A program made the translations under genes and the position numbers. DNA of 8,551 nucleotides from Verrucomicrobiota bacterium. Its GTDB lineage: Bacteria > Verrucomicrobiota > Verrucomicrobiia > Chthoniobacterales > UBA10450. Of this stretch, positions 1 to 6,494 are shown piece by piece. A model generated the notes under the pieces. It saw nothing but the letters and a program-made list of their open reading frames with translations. It was not told the origin of the DNA and did no database searches. The stretch covers positions 1-8,551 of the forward strand of contig QHNB01000053.1 of assembly GCA_003217965.1 (NCBI GenBank), in the 5' to 3' direction. Numbering within the stretch: the first letter of the stretch is position 1; the number at the start of each line of letters is the position of its first letter.

Positions 1-1293
1 CTTTTCTCGTGGCTTTTCTCGCGTGGTTGATCGGTGAATTGAATCAGTGGACCTACTTTCGTGATGCGCTCGAGCTTTCGGTGCCCGTCATCATTATCTT
101 TCTTGTCATGCCCGCGGCTGCGTTTGGTCTTGGCGTTTTGTTCACGCGTGCCCTCCTTCGGCGGGGACCGCTCCTTCTGGCTGCGTTTGCCTTCGCTGCT
201 TATTGGGTCGCTTACGAATATCTGACTGAGATTGCCTCGCCCCATAGCACGTTCGGCAACCTCGCCTACAGCCAGATGGATTGTCTCCCCGTCATCCATC
301 CAGATCGCATCGGTCACCGGCATTTGGGGAATAAGTTTTCTCGTATTTCTTTTTGCCGGCGGCGTGGCTGCTCTTTTGAGTGGCGGCGGAAATCGGTCGC
401 AACGCCGCTCTCTCGCCATCGTCGTCGGCGTTATCGTTGTCGGAGTGCTTCTTTTTGGCGAATGGCGCTTGCGCGCAAGCTCTCCTGCTCAACGCGTCGC
501 CATTACACTCCTGGCCAAGGATGTACCGATGAGTCTTTATCTCGGCTCGGAAGAGCAGGCTTTACAGCTTTTACATGAATATGCTGACGAAGTCCGTCGT
601 GCGGCGACGCCCGGAACAGAGGTAGTTGTTCTGCCCGAAAAAATCGCTCGTGTTAGTGAGAACGCGATGCCGGAAGTAGACACAATGTTTTTTTCCGCGG
701 CGGCTGCGACGCGTTCGGCAATTGCCGTTGGCCTGGTTCGGCGAACTCCGTCTGCCGCGTTCAACTCATCACGGCTTTATTCGCCCGACGGAAAGTTGGA
801 GGCGAACTACGACAAACATCATCTGTTGCCAGGGGTGGAGCCGGAAAAACCAGGCACACTCGGGTTACAGTCGAGCAGCCTTCCGGGCGGTGGGGATTAC
901 AAATTTGTAAGGATCTGGATTTTCCGGAGCTAAGTCGCGAATATGCCGGCGACGGGACGAGCTTGCTCTTGGTCCCGGGCCTGGGACTTTAACCTCGACC
1001 GCTGGCTGCATGCGCGCATGGCTGTCCTCCGCTCGGTCGAGAACGGGTTCGCGCTCGCTCGATCGGCGCGCAATGGCCTCCTGACTCTCAACGACAATCG
1101 CGGTCGGATCCTGGCAGGGGCGGCGACGGTACCGGGCTGTTTTGTGTCGATTAATGGAAAAGTAGATCTGGTGCGCGAAACAACCTTCTACACACGAACC
1201 GGTGATTGGTTTGCCTGGGTGTGTCTCACGACATTTGTCGTCTTGTTGGTGTTTATTATTCTTCGGCGACTGCAGGCGCGGCAAGAACAGTAG
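1..1293 (+). pseudogene. lnt: Apolipoprotein N-acyltransferase-like protein (membrane nitrilase family), 3' part, broken by three frameshifts
   Basis: Lnt attaches the third acyl chain to lipoproteins at the inner membrane, using an E-K-C nitrilase triad facing the periplasm. The homology runs from the left window edge through three frame changes. Frame 3 gives membrane segments and ends near YSQMDCLPVI. A tandem CATC copy (297-300) moves it to frame 1, which gives QIASVTGIWG, a membrane helix, the catalytic Glu in LPEKIARV (codon 637-639) and the Lys in YDKHHLLPG (814-816). Near 858-861 it returns to frame 3 for ICKDLDFPEL, with the catalytic Cys at 906-908. One extra G at 977-979 moves it to frame 1 for WDFNLDRW through a C-terminal membrane helix and stop at 1291-1293. 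All three triad residues survive, so decay is recent or some shifts are sequencing errors. The 5' end, probably several membrane helices, lies outside the window. The ICKDLDFP form suggests an Lnt-like paralogue rather than classical Lnt. Confidence 0.8.
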
Positions 1294-1826
1294 CGCTTTA
1301 CCACTTCGGCGACCTAGGCAAGGGCGGCTTGGAAATCTTCGGCTCGTATATCGTATACGTGATTCACGTATACCATCAAGGTTACGAATAGTTTATTGCG
1401 TCAGGTCGTTCGCGAGCAGGTGGTGGCTTTAGATATCGCACGGCGTTTCGTTTCGGAGGCAAGAGCTCTGTCTCGTCCAGCTCCTAGGCGGCGCGGAGGC
1501 ATTCCCTCCTTTTTGTCATCCGGCTTAGATAGCCTGTGCAAATGCGGCTCAGAAACGCCTTTTCTCGTTGCGCCAGACCTGAATTCGCTTGGGAGCGAAG
1601 CACGAGACGGACCGGCCGAGAGCCAAATGAGCGGGAGCGAGTGAGTCAAGATGTTGAGGCCTAGCGCTAGTCCGGCGCAGATAGCACCTGTCGGGTCTTC
1701 GGTGAGGCGCGCCGAGACTTTGAGGGTGTGCCTAGGAAAGCCGGCTTTTGCCGGAAATAACTTCGCGAATAGAGGTGATTTTCGACACCGATTCTGTTAC
1801 AAAGAATTCAGAATCCAAATTCCGGG
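1294..1826. other. Gap without a convincing gene
   Basis: About 530 bases follow the broken lnt-like gene. Short open frames exist on both strands, but none has a recognisable domain or a good ribosome binding site. The stretch holds a perfect palindrome with 10-bp arms at 1353-1373, the 10-bp palindrome CTAGCGCTAG at 1661-1670, and a small hairpin CCGGC-TTTT-GCCGG at 1741-1754. The promoter of the membrane-protein gene at 1827 should lie in the last 100 bases, but I cannot point to clear -35 and -10 boxes. Confidence 0.5.
1353..1373. promoter_or_regulatory. Perfect 21-bp palindrome, operator-like
   Basis: The arms GTATACGTGA and TCACGTATAC are exact reverse complements around a single central T. 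The size and tight centre resemble a binding site for a dimeric repressor more than a terminator, since a one-base loop cannot form a full hairpin and no T-run follows. The sequence CGTATA also occurs just upstream at 1345-1350. No adjacent intact gene obviously uses it: the next start codon is about 450 bases away. Confidence 0.45.
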
Positions 1827-2246
1827 ATGCTCGATCTTACCGAGAAATATAAACTGGAGTACGTGGAGGCGGCTACTCTGCGCCGGTATTATGGGGTGAT
1901 GCGAGCAGGTTTAACCACGTTTTGCATAACTGCTTCGCTCGCTGCCTTCGCGGGCTACTTTTCTCAGACCCTGCGGCCTTTGTTTCTTGCCTTTGTCGGT
2001 ATTTTTATGTTGCTAGCCGCTGCCATAGCGTGGGTGGTCTTCTCTTATCGGTTTGAGAAAGCGACCCTTTATCTGCGGGAATTGTGGGCCTGGTTTGACG
2101 GAACCAGTCAAAATGCTCCGGCACGATTCGACGACTTTCCTGCTACCTTGCACGAAGTGACGGCGCAAATGCTTCGGGACAAGATGACTTGGGTGATGCT
2201 GGCGGGGTTACTGGTAATTGCAGGTGCTTTTCTCAAACTTGTATGA
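1827..2246 (+). CDS. Small three-helix membrane protein of unknown function
   Basis: An intact 139-residue ORF that I cannot assign to a family. The N-terminus is short and charged (MLDLTEKYKLEYVEAATLRR). Hydrophobic segments lie at about residues 27-45, 51-73 and 121-138. Between the second and third is a roughly 45-residue soluble stretch with FEKATLYLRELWAWFDG and a second charged part ending before MTWVMLAGLLVIAGAFLKLV. The likely fold is two closely spaced helices, a soluble loop and a C-terminal helix in the inner membrane. The hydrophobic pattern and lack of low-complexity sequence argue that it is a real gene. No strong Shine-Dalgarno sequence precedes the ATG (CCGGG lies directly upstream), so the exact start is less certain. 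It stands alone, with a broken gene upstream and an opposing GYD fragment downstream. Confidence 0.7.
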   Translation: MLDLTEKYKLEYVEAATLRRYYGVMRAGLTTFCITASLAAFAGYFSQTLRPLFLAFVGIFMLLAAAIAWVVFSYRFEKATLYLRELWAWFDGTSQNAPARFDDFPATLHEVTAQMLRDKMTWVMLAGLLVIAGAFLKLV

Positions 2247-2331
2247 CGGTGCTGAGCTTGGTGCCGGACGCGCTCTTCCCCCTCGCTGACTGACAAAGCA
2301 TGAGTGTTTCGCTGCACTTGTCTGCGCCGCG

Positions 2332-2532
2332 TCAACGTCCGCGAAGCGATATGTCAAATATTAAGGCGCGACCCCGGCTCCACTTATAGTGACCGAGCGT
2401 CCAGTACATGTCTTTGATGCTCACACCCATCGGCTTCACCTTGACGGCCCAGTCGCTCACCCGCTGGGTTGTCTCCTTAATGGCCTGGATGCCTTTATCG
2501 GTGAATTGCACCAAACTGATGTACGTCGGCAT
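2332..2532 (-). pseudogene. GYD-domain protein, C-terminally truncated
   Basis: The start is MPTYISLVQFTDKGIQAIKE, chosen over an upstream in-frame Met at 2619 because AAAGGAG (plus bases 2541-2547) lies 8 nt before this ATG and because GYD proteins begin with this sequence. Residues 1-46, through SIKDMYWTLGHY, match the first half of the GYD family, a small ferredoxin-like fold of about 95 residues with no well-defined biochemical role. The usual continuation, an acidic APDD-type stretch and then GNVRTQT, is absent. Instead about 20 unrelated basic residues (KWSRGRALIFDISLRGR) lead to a stop at 2332. That tail is encoded by a dispersed repeat motif (2352-2375 on the plus strand), which suggests replacement of the 3' half by rearrangement or insertion. 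A 66-residue product could still be made, but it should not fold as a full GYD domain. Confidence 0.75.
2352..2375 (+). repeat. Dispersed GACCCC-type repeat motif, copy 1
   Basis: The motif reads TGTCAAATATTAAGG then CGCGACCCC. It shares the pattern GTCAAA, a short A/T-rich spacer, (A/G)AGG, three or four bases and (G/A)ACCCC with copies at 7049-7071 and, more loosely, 6911-6941. Sequences of this type are scattered between genes in many bacteria and I recall them beside REP-associated transposases, but no transposase is present here. This copy overlaps the aberrant tail of the truncated GYD gene. Confidence 0.45.
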
Positions 2533-2540
2533 GATCGTTA

Positions 2541-2547
2541 CTCCTTT
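2541..2547 (-). promoter_or_regulatory. Ribosome binding site of the GYD gene
   Basis: On the minus strand the sequence reads AAAGGAG followed by 8 nt and then ATG. This near-perfect Shine-Dalgarno sequence fixes the start at 2532 rather than at the upstream in-frame ATG (2619). Confidence 0.75.
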
Positions 2548-2733
2548 AGATAATGATCGGGTGGGATTGCGGGGAAAACGAGACAAAGCGAAGCCACGGC
2601 TAGCGTTATCGAGCGTCAAACGGGGCGGGAATAAGCTAATTTATACACTCAGCGTGTCTTCATGAGCGTGGCTTGTATAGACGATGAGGCATAAAAGCCG
2701 ACCCGCTGATTAGACCATCCGCCTTGGTTCGAT

Positions 2734-2766
2734 GTCAACTTGGCGGCTTAAAGCCGTCAAGTTGAC
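2734..2766. repeat. Long near-perfect palindrome, stem-loop forming
   Basis: The left arm GTCAACTTGGCGGCTT (2734-2749) and right arm AAGCCGTCAAGTTGAC (2751-2766) are reverse complements over 16 bp with one G-T-type mismatch and one central base. It would form a strong hairpin in DNA or RNA. It is followed by GGCCGCTTTTGAGC, so a weak terminator is possible, but no intact gene ends nearby on either strand. A REP-like palindrome or an operator is at least as likely. Confidence 0.5.
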
Positions 2767-3900
2767 GGCCGCTTTTGAGCCCGGGGGTAAGGGAGGCCCG
2801 GGTGCCATCCTTCCGCGTAGATCAGCGTTGCAAGTGTTGGATGGAATCTTAATCCAACGTTTGTCGCGCTAGTTGAACCTCTGCTTCGACCAATTTAACG
2901 AAGTAACGTTTTAACGAGTCACGTTGACGGAGGGCAAGTGCCAAAGAATTTAGATTTGACGCCACGCCCTATAGGCCCCCAATTTTGCGAAATAAACTAC
3001 GCAGCTCCTGTGTCGGAATCTGTTCGACTGGCATCGCTCGCATCTTTGAAAGGATTCCCTTGCACGGGTGTGCGCAATAGTTGTGACAAGAGTCCCGATA
3101 GTACGAGCGCACCGGGCAAGCCCACTTCGCACACTCCGATTACTATTCTGGAAGACGAGCCGTGCTTATACATGTTGGGCTCCGGATGCGGAGCGATCAA
3201 TCGACCGCGCCGGGCCCTTCGCTCTGCGACAAAATACTAACTTCGCGCTATGACTAATCCTACTTCTAAAAGCAAAGACCCGCTGCGCGCGAGGTGTGCG
3301 ACCTGCAACGGATGGTGAATCTCGCAACGCAGTCGCAGTTAATGCACGAGGCAGCCGAAGCTTTTCCCCAGCCTTCTTGACGGAGAAGAGTCCTCCTACC
3401 GGCCATGGACGGAATCGCGCAAGGTTAAGGGACATTTGCGACACTGAGCGAAGCTAAGATTCTTTAAAGGATTCGTTATACGCGCCGATCTCGGCAAGGT
3501 CGCCGCCGAGTTTACATTTTCGTGCTATCCGATTTTCCGCCGGCACAGCGTTCGGTCTGGTCGTGCTCGCCTGGCTGTAGCGTCGATATTTTGGCAAACT
3601 TGGTCGTGTTGCCGCTGCTCGGTGGCCGCCAGTGCAAAAAATAATTACCAGAGGCGCAGCACCGACTTCTTTTCGTGCCCCTATAACCAAAATCGCCTTG
3701 CAGAAATCGCCAAGCCATCGCTGTAGCCGCGTCTTCGAGCCCTGCACTGAACGACGCCGGAATGAGACGCGATCTGAGCCTGATGCTCAGCTCGCAGAGC
3801 AGCGGCTACATCTACCTGTGTAATCATCAACTCATCGGGTCTGTTCCTTAACCTGCACAAGATTGGGGTCGAGTCTGACAATAAACGGTGCGCGCGATGG
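2767..3900. other. Gap of about 1.1 kb without a convincing gene; possible gene remnants
   Basis: Open frames are short and overlap on both strands, and I recognise no domain in any of them. The best-placed is a GTG-initiated 100-residue ORF at 2938-3240 preceded by GGAGGG, but its protein has no regular pattern of hydrophobicity or charge. Two short overlapping frames at 3250-3318 (MTNPTSKSKDPLRARCATCNG) and 3312-3380 (MVNLATQSQLMHEAAEAF) read as one protein if a single frameshift is allowed. At 3533-3644 two frames give FSAGTAFGLVVLAWL and ILANLVVLPLLGGRQCKK, which looks like the broken end of a membrane transporter. All are weak. Confidence 0.4.
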
Positions 3901-3924
3901 ATCGAGATAGCTTTAAGTCAACCC

Positions 3925-3931
3925 AGAAAGG
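3925..3931 (+). promoter_or_regulatory. Ribosome binding site of hsp20
   Basis: AGAAAGG lies 9 nt before the ATG at 3941. It supports that start, which also gives the usual length of a bacterial small heat-shock protein. No CIRCE element or other known heat-shock operator is visible upstream. Confidence 0.6.
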
Positions 3932-3940
3932 TAAACAATT

Positions 3941-4396
3941 ATGAATACATTAATCACATGGAATCAGCTAAGGGAGATGGAGGAAGCGCAAAATCGCGTG
4001 ACTCGTTTCTTCGGCGGATTTCCGAATAAATTGGGCACTGGCGAGACCCACAGCCTGGCGGTAGCAGATTGGTCACCCGAAATTGATATCAGTCAGGACG
4101 AACACGAGTATCTGCTCAAAGCTGACTTGCCTGAAATAAAGAAGGATGACATGAGGGTAACAGTCGAAGGCGGCATCCTCTGCGTTTCCGGAGAACGCAA
4201 AAGCGAAAAGGAAGATCACAAAAGAAAATTCCATCGCATCGAGCGATCGTTCGGCAACTTCCGCCGCAGCTTCACGCTGCCCGAAGATACCGATAGTACA
4301 AAAGTGACGGCCGAGTTCCGCGACGGAGTGCTGAAAGTGCATCTCCCGACAACGACGACAGCGAAATCAAAAGCTGTCCTAGTTAAAGTGCAATAA
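3941..4396 (+). CDS. hsp20: Hsp20/alpha-crystallin family small heat-shock protein
   Basis: The protein is an ATP-independent holdase chaperone that binds unfolding proteins in the cytoplasm and keeps them soluble for refolding by DnaK/ClpB. The 151 residues are a normal length. The N-terminal arm (1-44) contains WNQLREMEEAQNRVTRFFGG. The alpha-crystallin domain spans about 46-137, with DISQDEHEYLLKADLPEIKK, the GGILCVSGER strand, FGNFRRSFTLPED and the diagnostic GVLKVHLP near residues 129-136. The short tail AKSKAVLVKVQ holds V146-L-V148, a plausible variant of the I-X-I/V motif used in oligomer assembly. The gene is intact with a clear ribosome binding site. It is alone, convergent with the AraC-type gene downstream, and its upstream neighbourhood is non-coding, so it is probably transcribed from its own promoter. 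No heat-responsive element could be recognised. Confidence 0.96.
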   Translation: MNTLITWNQLREMEEAQNRVTRFFGGFPNKLGTGETHSLAVADWSPEIDISQDEHEYLLKADLPEIKKDDMRVTVEGGILCVSGERKSEKEDHKRKFHRIERSFGNFRRSFTLPEDTDSTKVTAEFRDGVLKVHLPTTTTAKSKAVLVKVQ

Positions 4397-4412
4397 TGCG
4401 CTAACACTGATG

Positions 4413-4444
4413 GCGAGCGTGCGGGAGGGGTTCCGTGCGCTAGC
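4413..4444 (+). terminator. Stem-loop downstream of hsp20, possible terminator
   Basis: GCGAGCGTGCGG and CCGTGCGCTAGC can pair over 12 positions (nine Watson-Crick pairs, two G-U pairs, one mismatch) around the 8-base loop GAGGGGTT. It starts 16 bases after the hsp20 stop codon, where a terminator is expected. No T-run follows, so intrinsic termination would be inefficient. It may instead protect the 3' end of the mRNA. Confidence 0.35.
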
Positions 4445-4522
4445 CTCTAGTGTAAGGCGGTAACCTGGTCGACTTCCCGGCGCGAGTTCCGGCAGTAAAT
4501 GTGAACGCGAACAAGACCTGTC

Positions 4523-4702
4523 ATGAATCCACTCACATCTAATCTTTGCCTTGTCCGGGCCGGAATCGGCCGAATTACTCTTCAAAGCTCTGCCGAATAT
4601 CTCGACCAACTCCGCGTCAGAATCGATCGGGCGGAACCAGTGGAACAGATACCCGCTAAACCGAGCGTCTCAGCTTCGGAAGCGATTGGCGAAATTGGGT
4701 AG
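4523..4702 (+). CDS. Possible small protein (59 aa), antisense to the araC 3' end
   Basis: ATG at 4523 opens a 59-residue frame, MNPLTSNLCLVRAGIGRITL and onward through SAEYLDQLRVRIDRAEPVEQ to a TAG at 4700-4702. The composition looks protein-like: balanced charge and a plausible amphipathic helix around residues 22-40. I recognise no family. The ribosome binding site is weak (AAGACC), and the last 47 bases overlap the convergent araC-type gene on the other strand. It could be chance. Confidence 0.2.
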   Translation: MNPLTSNLCLVRAGIGRITLQSSAEYLDQLRVRIDRAEPVEQIPAKPSVSASEAIGEIG

Positions 4703-5567
4703 GCGAGCGACCAACAATTCGCCTAAATGAGCGATTGAAGTTCGTCATGGATTGAAATCCGCTGGCGAAGGCAGCTTCGCTAATGCGCGAATGGGGATTG
4801 AGCAAAAGCGTCTTCGATTTCTCCACTCGGACTCTCGCGAGATAGTCGATGAAATTCATTCCGGTCGCTCTTTTGAACATCTTGCAAAAATAACACCTAC
4901 TAATATTAGCCGCCTGAGCTACTCGCCCGAGCGAGAGCGGCTCGGCCTGATGCTTCTCGATGAATTGCCGCGTTCTGGCCATATTCGCGGACTCGTCCTT
5001 TTCGCGCCGTAACACCAGTTCATTCGACAGAATCGAAAGATGTTGCGCAAAAATACCCAGAAGCCGCAGCATCGCGCGATACCGGCCCGGCGATAAAACA
5101 CACGACCGAAAATAAGCCCGCTCAAGTTGCTTCCAATCCGCCTTGTAGCCCCAGGCGCGAAGCTGTCGAGTAATGCTCGCAAAATGTTTCTTAGTTGGGT
5201 TTTTCAGCATCACTTCGCCCGTCTCCAGAAAACCAAGAATGTGGTCACCTACATACACCGGCACTGCACTTTCGGAGAGTCCCGCAAACCAGGTAACGGT
5301 GCGAGTTGTCGCGTCTGGGTGAGATGCACCGGTTTGGGCCTTTAAACATGCGGCGCGAGCCTTGTTGAAGCGAGCCAGAATTGAGGCAAATGAATCGTGA
5401 TCCTCTTTCCCGTGGTGGGACGGGGACCACGAATCGTGTCCTCGGATGTTGAGCGGCAAACCCATGGCTTCGCTGAAAGCCCGTTCGTATTCTTTGAAAA
5501 TCTGCGAACGCGAAAGATGTCGCATCACTTCGTGGTCAGACGATCGGGATGCGCGCCGTTTGCTCAT
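4656..5567 (-). CDS. AraC-family transcription regulator with N-terminal PocR-type sensory domain
   Basis: The protein is a predicted cytoplasmic DNA-binding regulator. Counting from the chosen Met, residues about 18-185 resemble a PocR ligand-binding domain, beginning RSQIFKEYERAFSEAMGLPL and including FAGLSESAVPVYVGDHILGF and a LETGEV strand. PocR-type domains are thought to bind small metabolites. Residues about 200-297 are the AraC double helix-turn-helix: helix one around PLSLGRVAQAANISRCYFCK, and helix two in RISEAAFASGFQSMTNFNRS followed by FRRIVGRSPTQFRQ, the family signature. I chose ATG 5567 (MSKRRASRSS) because AAGGGG lies upstream, though at a tight 2-nt spacing. The frame is open to 5636, and the Met at 5525 (MRHLSRSQIF) is also possible. 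The PocR position usually read as CFAGL or CHAGL is WFAGL here. The gene is intact, convergent with hsp20, and no target is evident. Confidence 0.93.
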   Translation of the reverse strand: MSKRRASRSSDHEVMRHLSRSQIFKEYERAFSEAMGLPLNIRGHDSWSPSHHGKEDHDSFASILARFNKARAACLKAQTGASHPDATTRTVTWFAGLSESAVPVYVGDHILGFLETGEVMLKNPTKKHFASITRQLRAWGYKADWKQLERAYFRSCVLSPGRYRAMLRLLGIFAQHLSILSNELVLRREKDESANMARTRQFIEKHQAEPLSLGRVAQAANISRCYFCKMFKRATGMNFIDYLARVRVEKSKTLLLNPHSRISEAAFASGFQSMTNFNRSFRRIVGRSPTQFRQSLPKLRRSV

Positions 5568-6063
5568 TACCCCTTGGGAAACGGTATTTTTAACCACGCT
5601 TGCTCGTCCCACTGCTGCGCGCATTCCAGCATGCAAACCCTCTCAGCAACCGTTGTCCTGAGGGAAGCTCTTGCGTGATGTATGTACTGCCAAACGTCTG
5701 CTGCTTGAGAGCGCTGGTCTGATCTATGACTGAAGCGCGAAGCTGCCGGAAAAGTGCAGCTCGACGTTTTGAGCCTAAATGTCGCTTGAAATAGATCGCG
5801 CTGCTTTGTGTGACTGTTAGTTCCATTGCGCTTTTGTTTCCGTGTTCAAGCGACAAGCTACAGCCGCAAACGCCAGTACCTAATAATATTAAATCTTAAC
5901 GCCCGCCTAAGAGCCCCGACGCTAAAAGTAAGAGTGAAGAGGCTATACAGCTAAAAGTTGGGAATTTGTTCGCGACCGATTTTTGTCTCGCCTCTGATTA
6001 TGCTCGCCTTCGCCAGCCATGTAGCTGATCTTGTTCTCGCTGAATGACTAGACCACGTTACCT
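5568..6063. other. Divergent intergenic region with a spaced inverted repeat
   Basis: About 500 bases separate the araC-type gene (minus) from the hypothetical gene (plus), so promoters for both should lie here. TGTCGCTTGAA (5780-5790) and TTCAAGCGACA (5845-5855) are perfect 11-bp inverted copies 54 bases apart, which could be a looped operator or a long-stem structure. An A/T-rich patch, TAATAATATTAAATC, at about 5880-5895 is the most promoter-like sequence. GCTAAAAGT occurs twice near 5920-5960. No gene is convincing on either strand. Confidence 0.45.
6008..6034 (+). repeat. Imperfect direct repeat, left copy
   Basis: The pattern is CTTCGC, six variable bases, then TGTAGCTGATCTTGT. The same pattern recurs at 6468-6494 with identical spacing. 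Twenty of 27 positions match, including an unbroken 11 bases. It lies about 30 bases before the hypothetical gene. Confidence 0.5.
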
Positions 6064-6450
6064 ATGACCATAGCAACTCTAACGTTTCAGAAGCTGATTC
6101 AAGAGGCGCAGGATGTTTCGTCCACTGAACCGAAGCAGAATCACCTGATTTCGAGGGCTTTTTTCCGACTCGACCTGAACGATAAGCACTACGCCGGTAT
6201 GTCAGTAATTCTGCGGCAGCCATTCGGGACCGATTACACCAAAGAACCAATCGAAGTGGAGAAACCTTTTGGATCGTACGCCGGAAACTGGAACCACAAT
6301 GCTTTCAGGAAGATCGCCGAGGATTATTATCGGAGCGCGATCGGCAGCCAGAGCAGAGCTATGAGAATCGGACCGGGTAGTGAAAACGTTCGGATGCGCG
6401 GTAATACAATCGGATTTTCGAAGAGTTATCAGCTCGAGATCCCGCAGTGA
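6064..6450 (+). CDS. Hypothetical soluble protein, 128 aa, unknown family
   Basis: The ORF is intact and looks like a real gene. The amino-acid pattern is that of a folded soluble protein with no low-complexity stretches, no signal peptide and no membrane segment. The N-terminus MTIATLTFQKLIQEAQD is probably a helix. The centre is strand-like (SRAFFRLDLNDKHYAGMSVI, then LRQPFGTDYTKEPIEVEKPF). Next comes a Trp/Asn/His-rich turn, SYAGNWNHNAFRKIAEDYYR, and the end is RMRGNTIGFSKSYQLEIPQ. I recall similar hypothetical proteins in soil Verrucomicrobiota but know no function. There is no good Shine-Dalgarno sequence before ATG 6064 (CACGTTACCT), so it may be translated from a leaderless or weak site. 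It is flanked by two direct repeats 460 bp apart and followed by a terminator-like hairpin, so it is a stand-alone unit. Confidence 0.75.
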   Translation: MTIATLTFQKLIQEAQDVSSTEPKQNHLISRAFFRLDLNDKHYAGMSVILRQPFGTDYTKEPIEVEKPFGSYAGNWNHNAFRKIAEDYYRSAIGSQSRAMRIGPGSENVRMRGNTIGFSKSYQLEIPQ

Positions 6451-6467
6451 ACCCGCCGTGCGGTTTT
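6450..6467 (+). terminator. Probable intrinsic terminator after the hypothetical gene
   Basis: CCGC (6453-6456), the loop CGT and GCGG (6460-6463) form a short GC-only stem followed by TTTT (6464-6467), with outer A-T pairs possible. It begins right at the stop codon of the gene ending at 6450. The stem is short, so the strength is uncertain. Confidence 0.4.
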
Positions 6468-6494
6468 CTTCGCGCCGGGTGTAGCTGATCGTGT
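6468..6494 (+). repeat. Imperfect direct repeat, right copy
   Basis: CTTCGC, six different variable bases, then TGTAGCTGATCGTGT. This matches the left copy at 6008-6034 and is offset by exactly 460 bases. The pair brackets the 128-residue hypothetical gene. Confidence 0.5.

Noticed and set aside
865..1284. A 139-residue minus-strand ORF antisense to the lnt-like gene.
   Set aside because: It is a shadow of the plus-strand nitrilase coding sequence, basic and without a domain.
1206..1391. The frame ending GGLEIFGSYIVYVIHVYHQGYE, which looks a little like the end of a RelE/ParE/HigB toxin.
   Set aside because: The likeness is confined to about 20 residues, much of it encoded by the 1353-1373 palindrome. 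There is no toxin N-terminus and no antitoxin gene.
2938..3240. A GTG-started 100-residue ORF with a fair ribosome binding site; its first residues PKNLDLT recall LysR-family starts.
   Set aside because: The likeness stops after seven residues. No helix-turn-helix follows and the rest has no family pattern.
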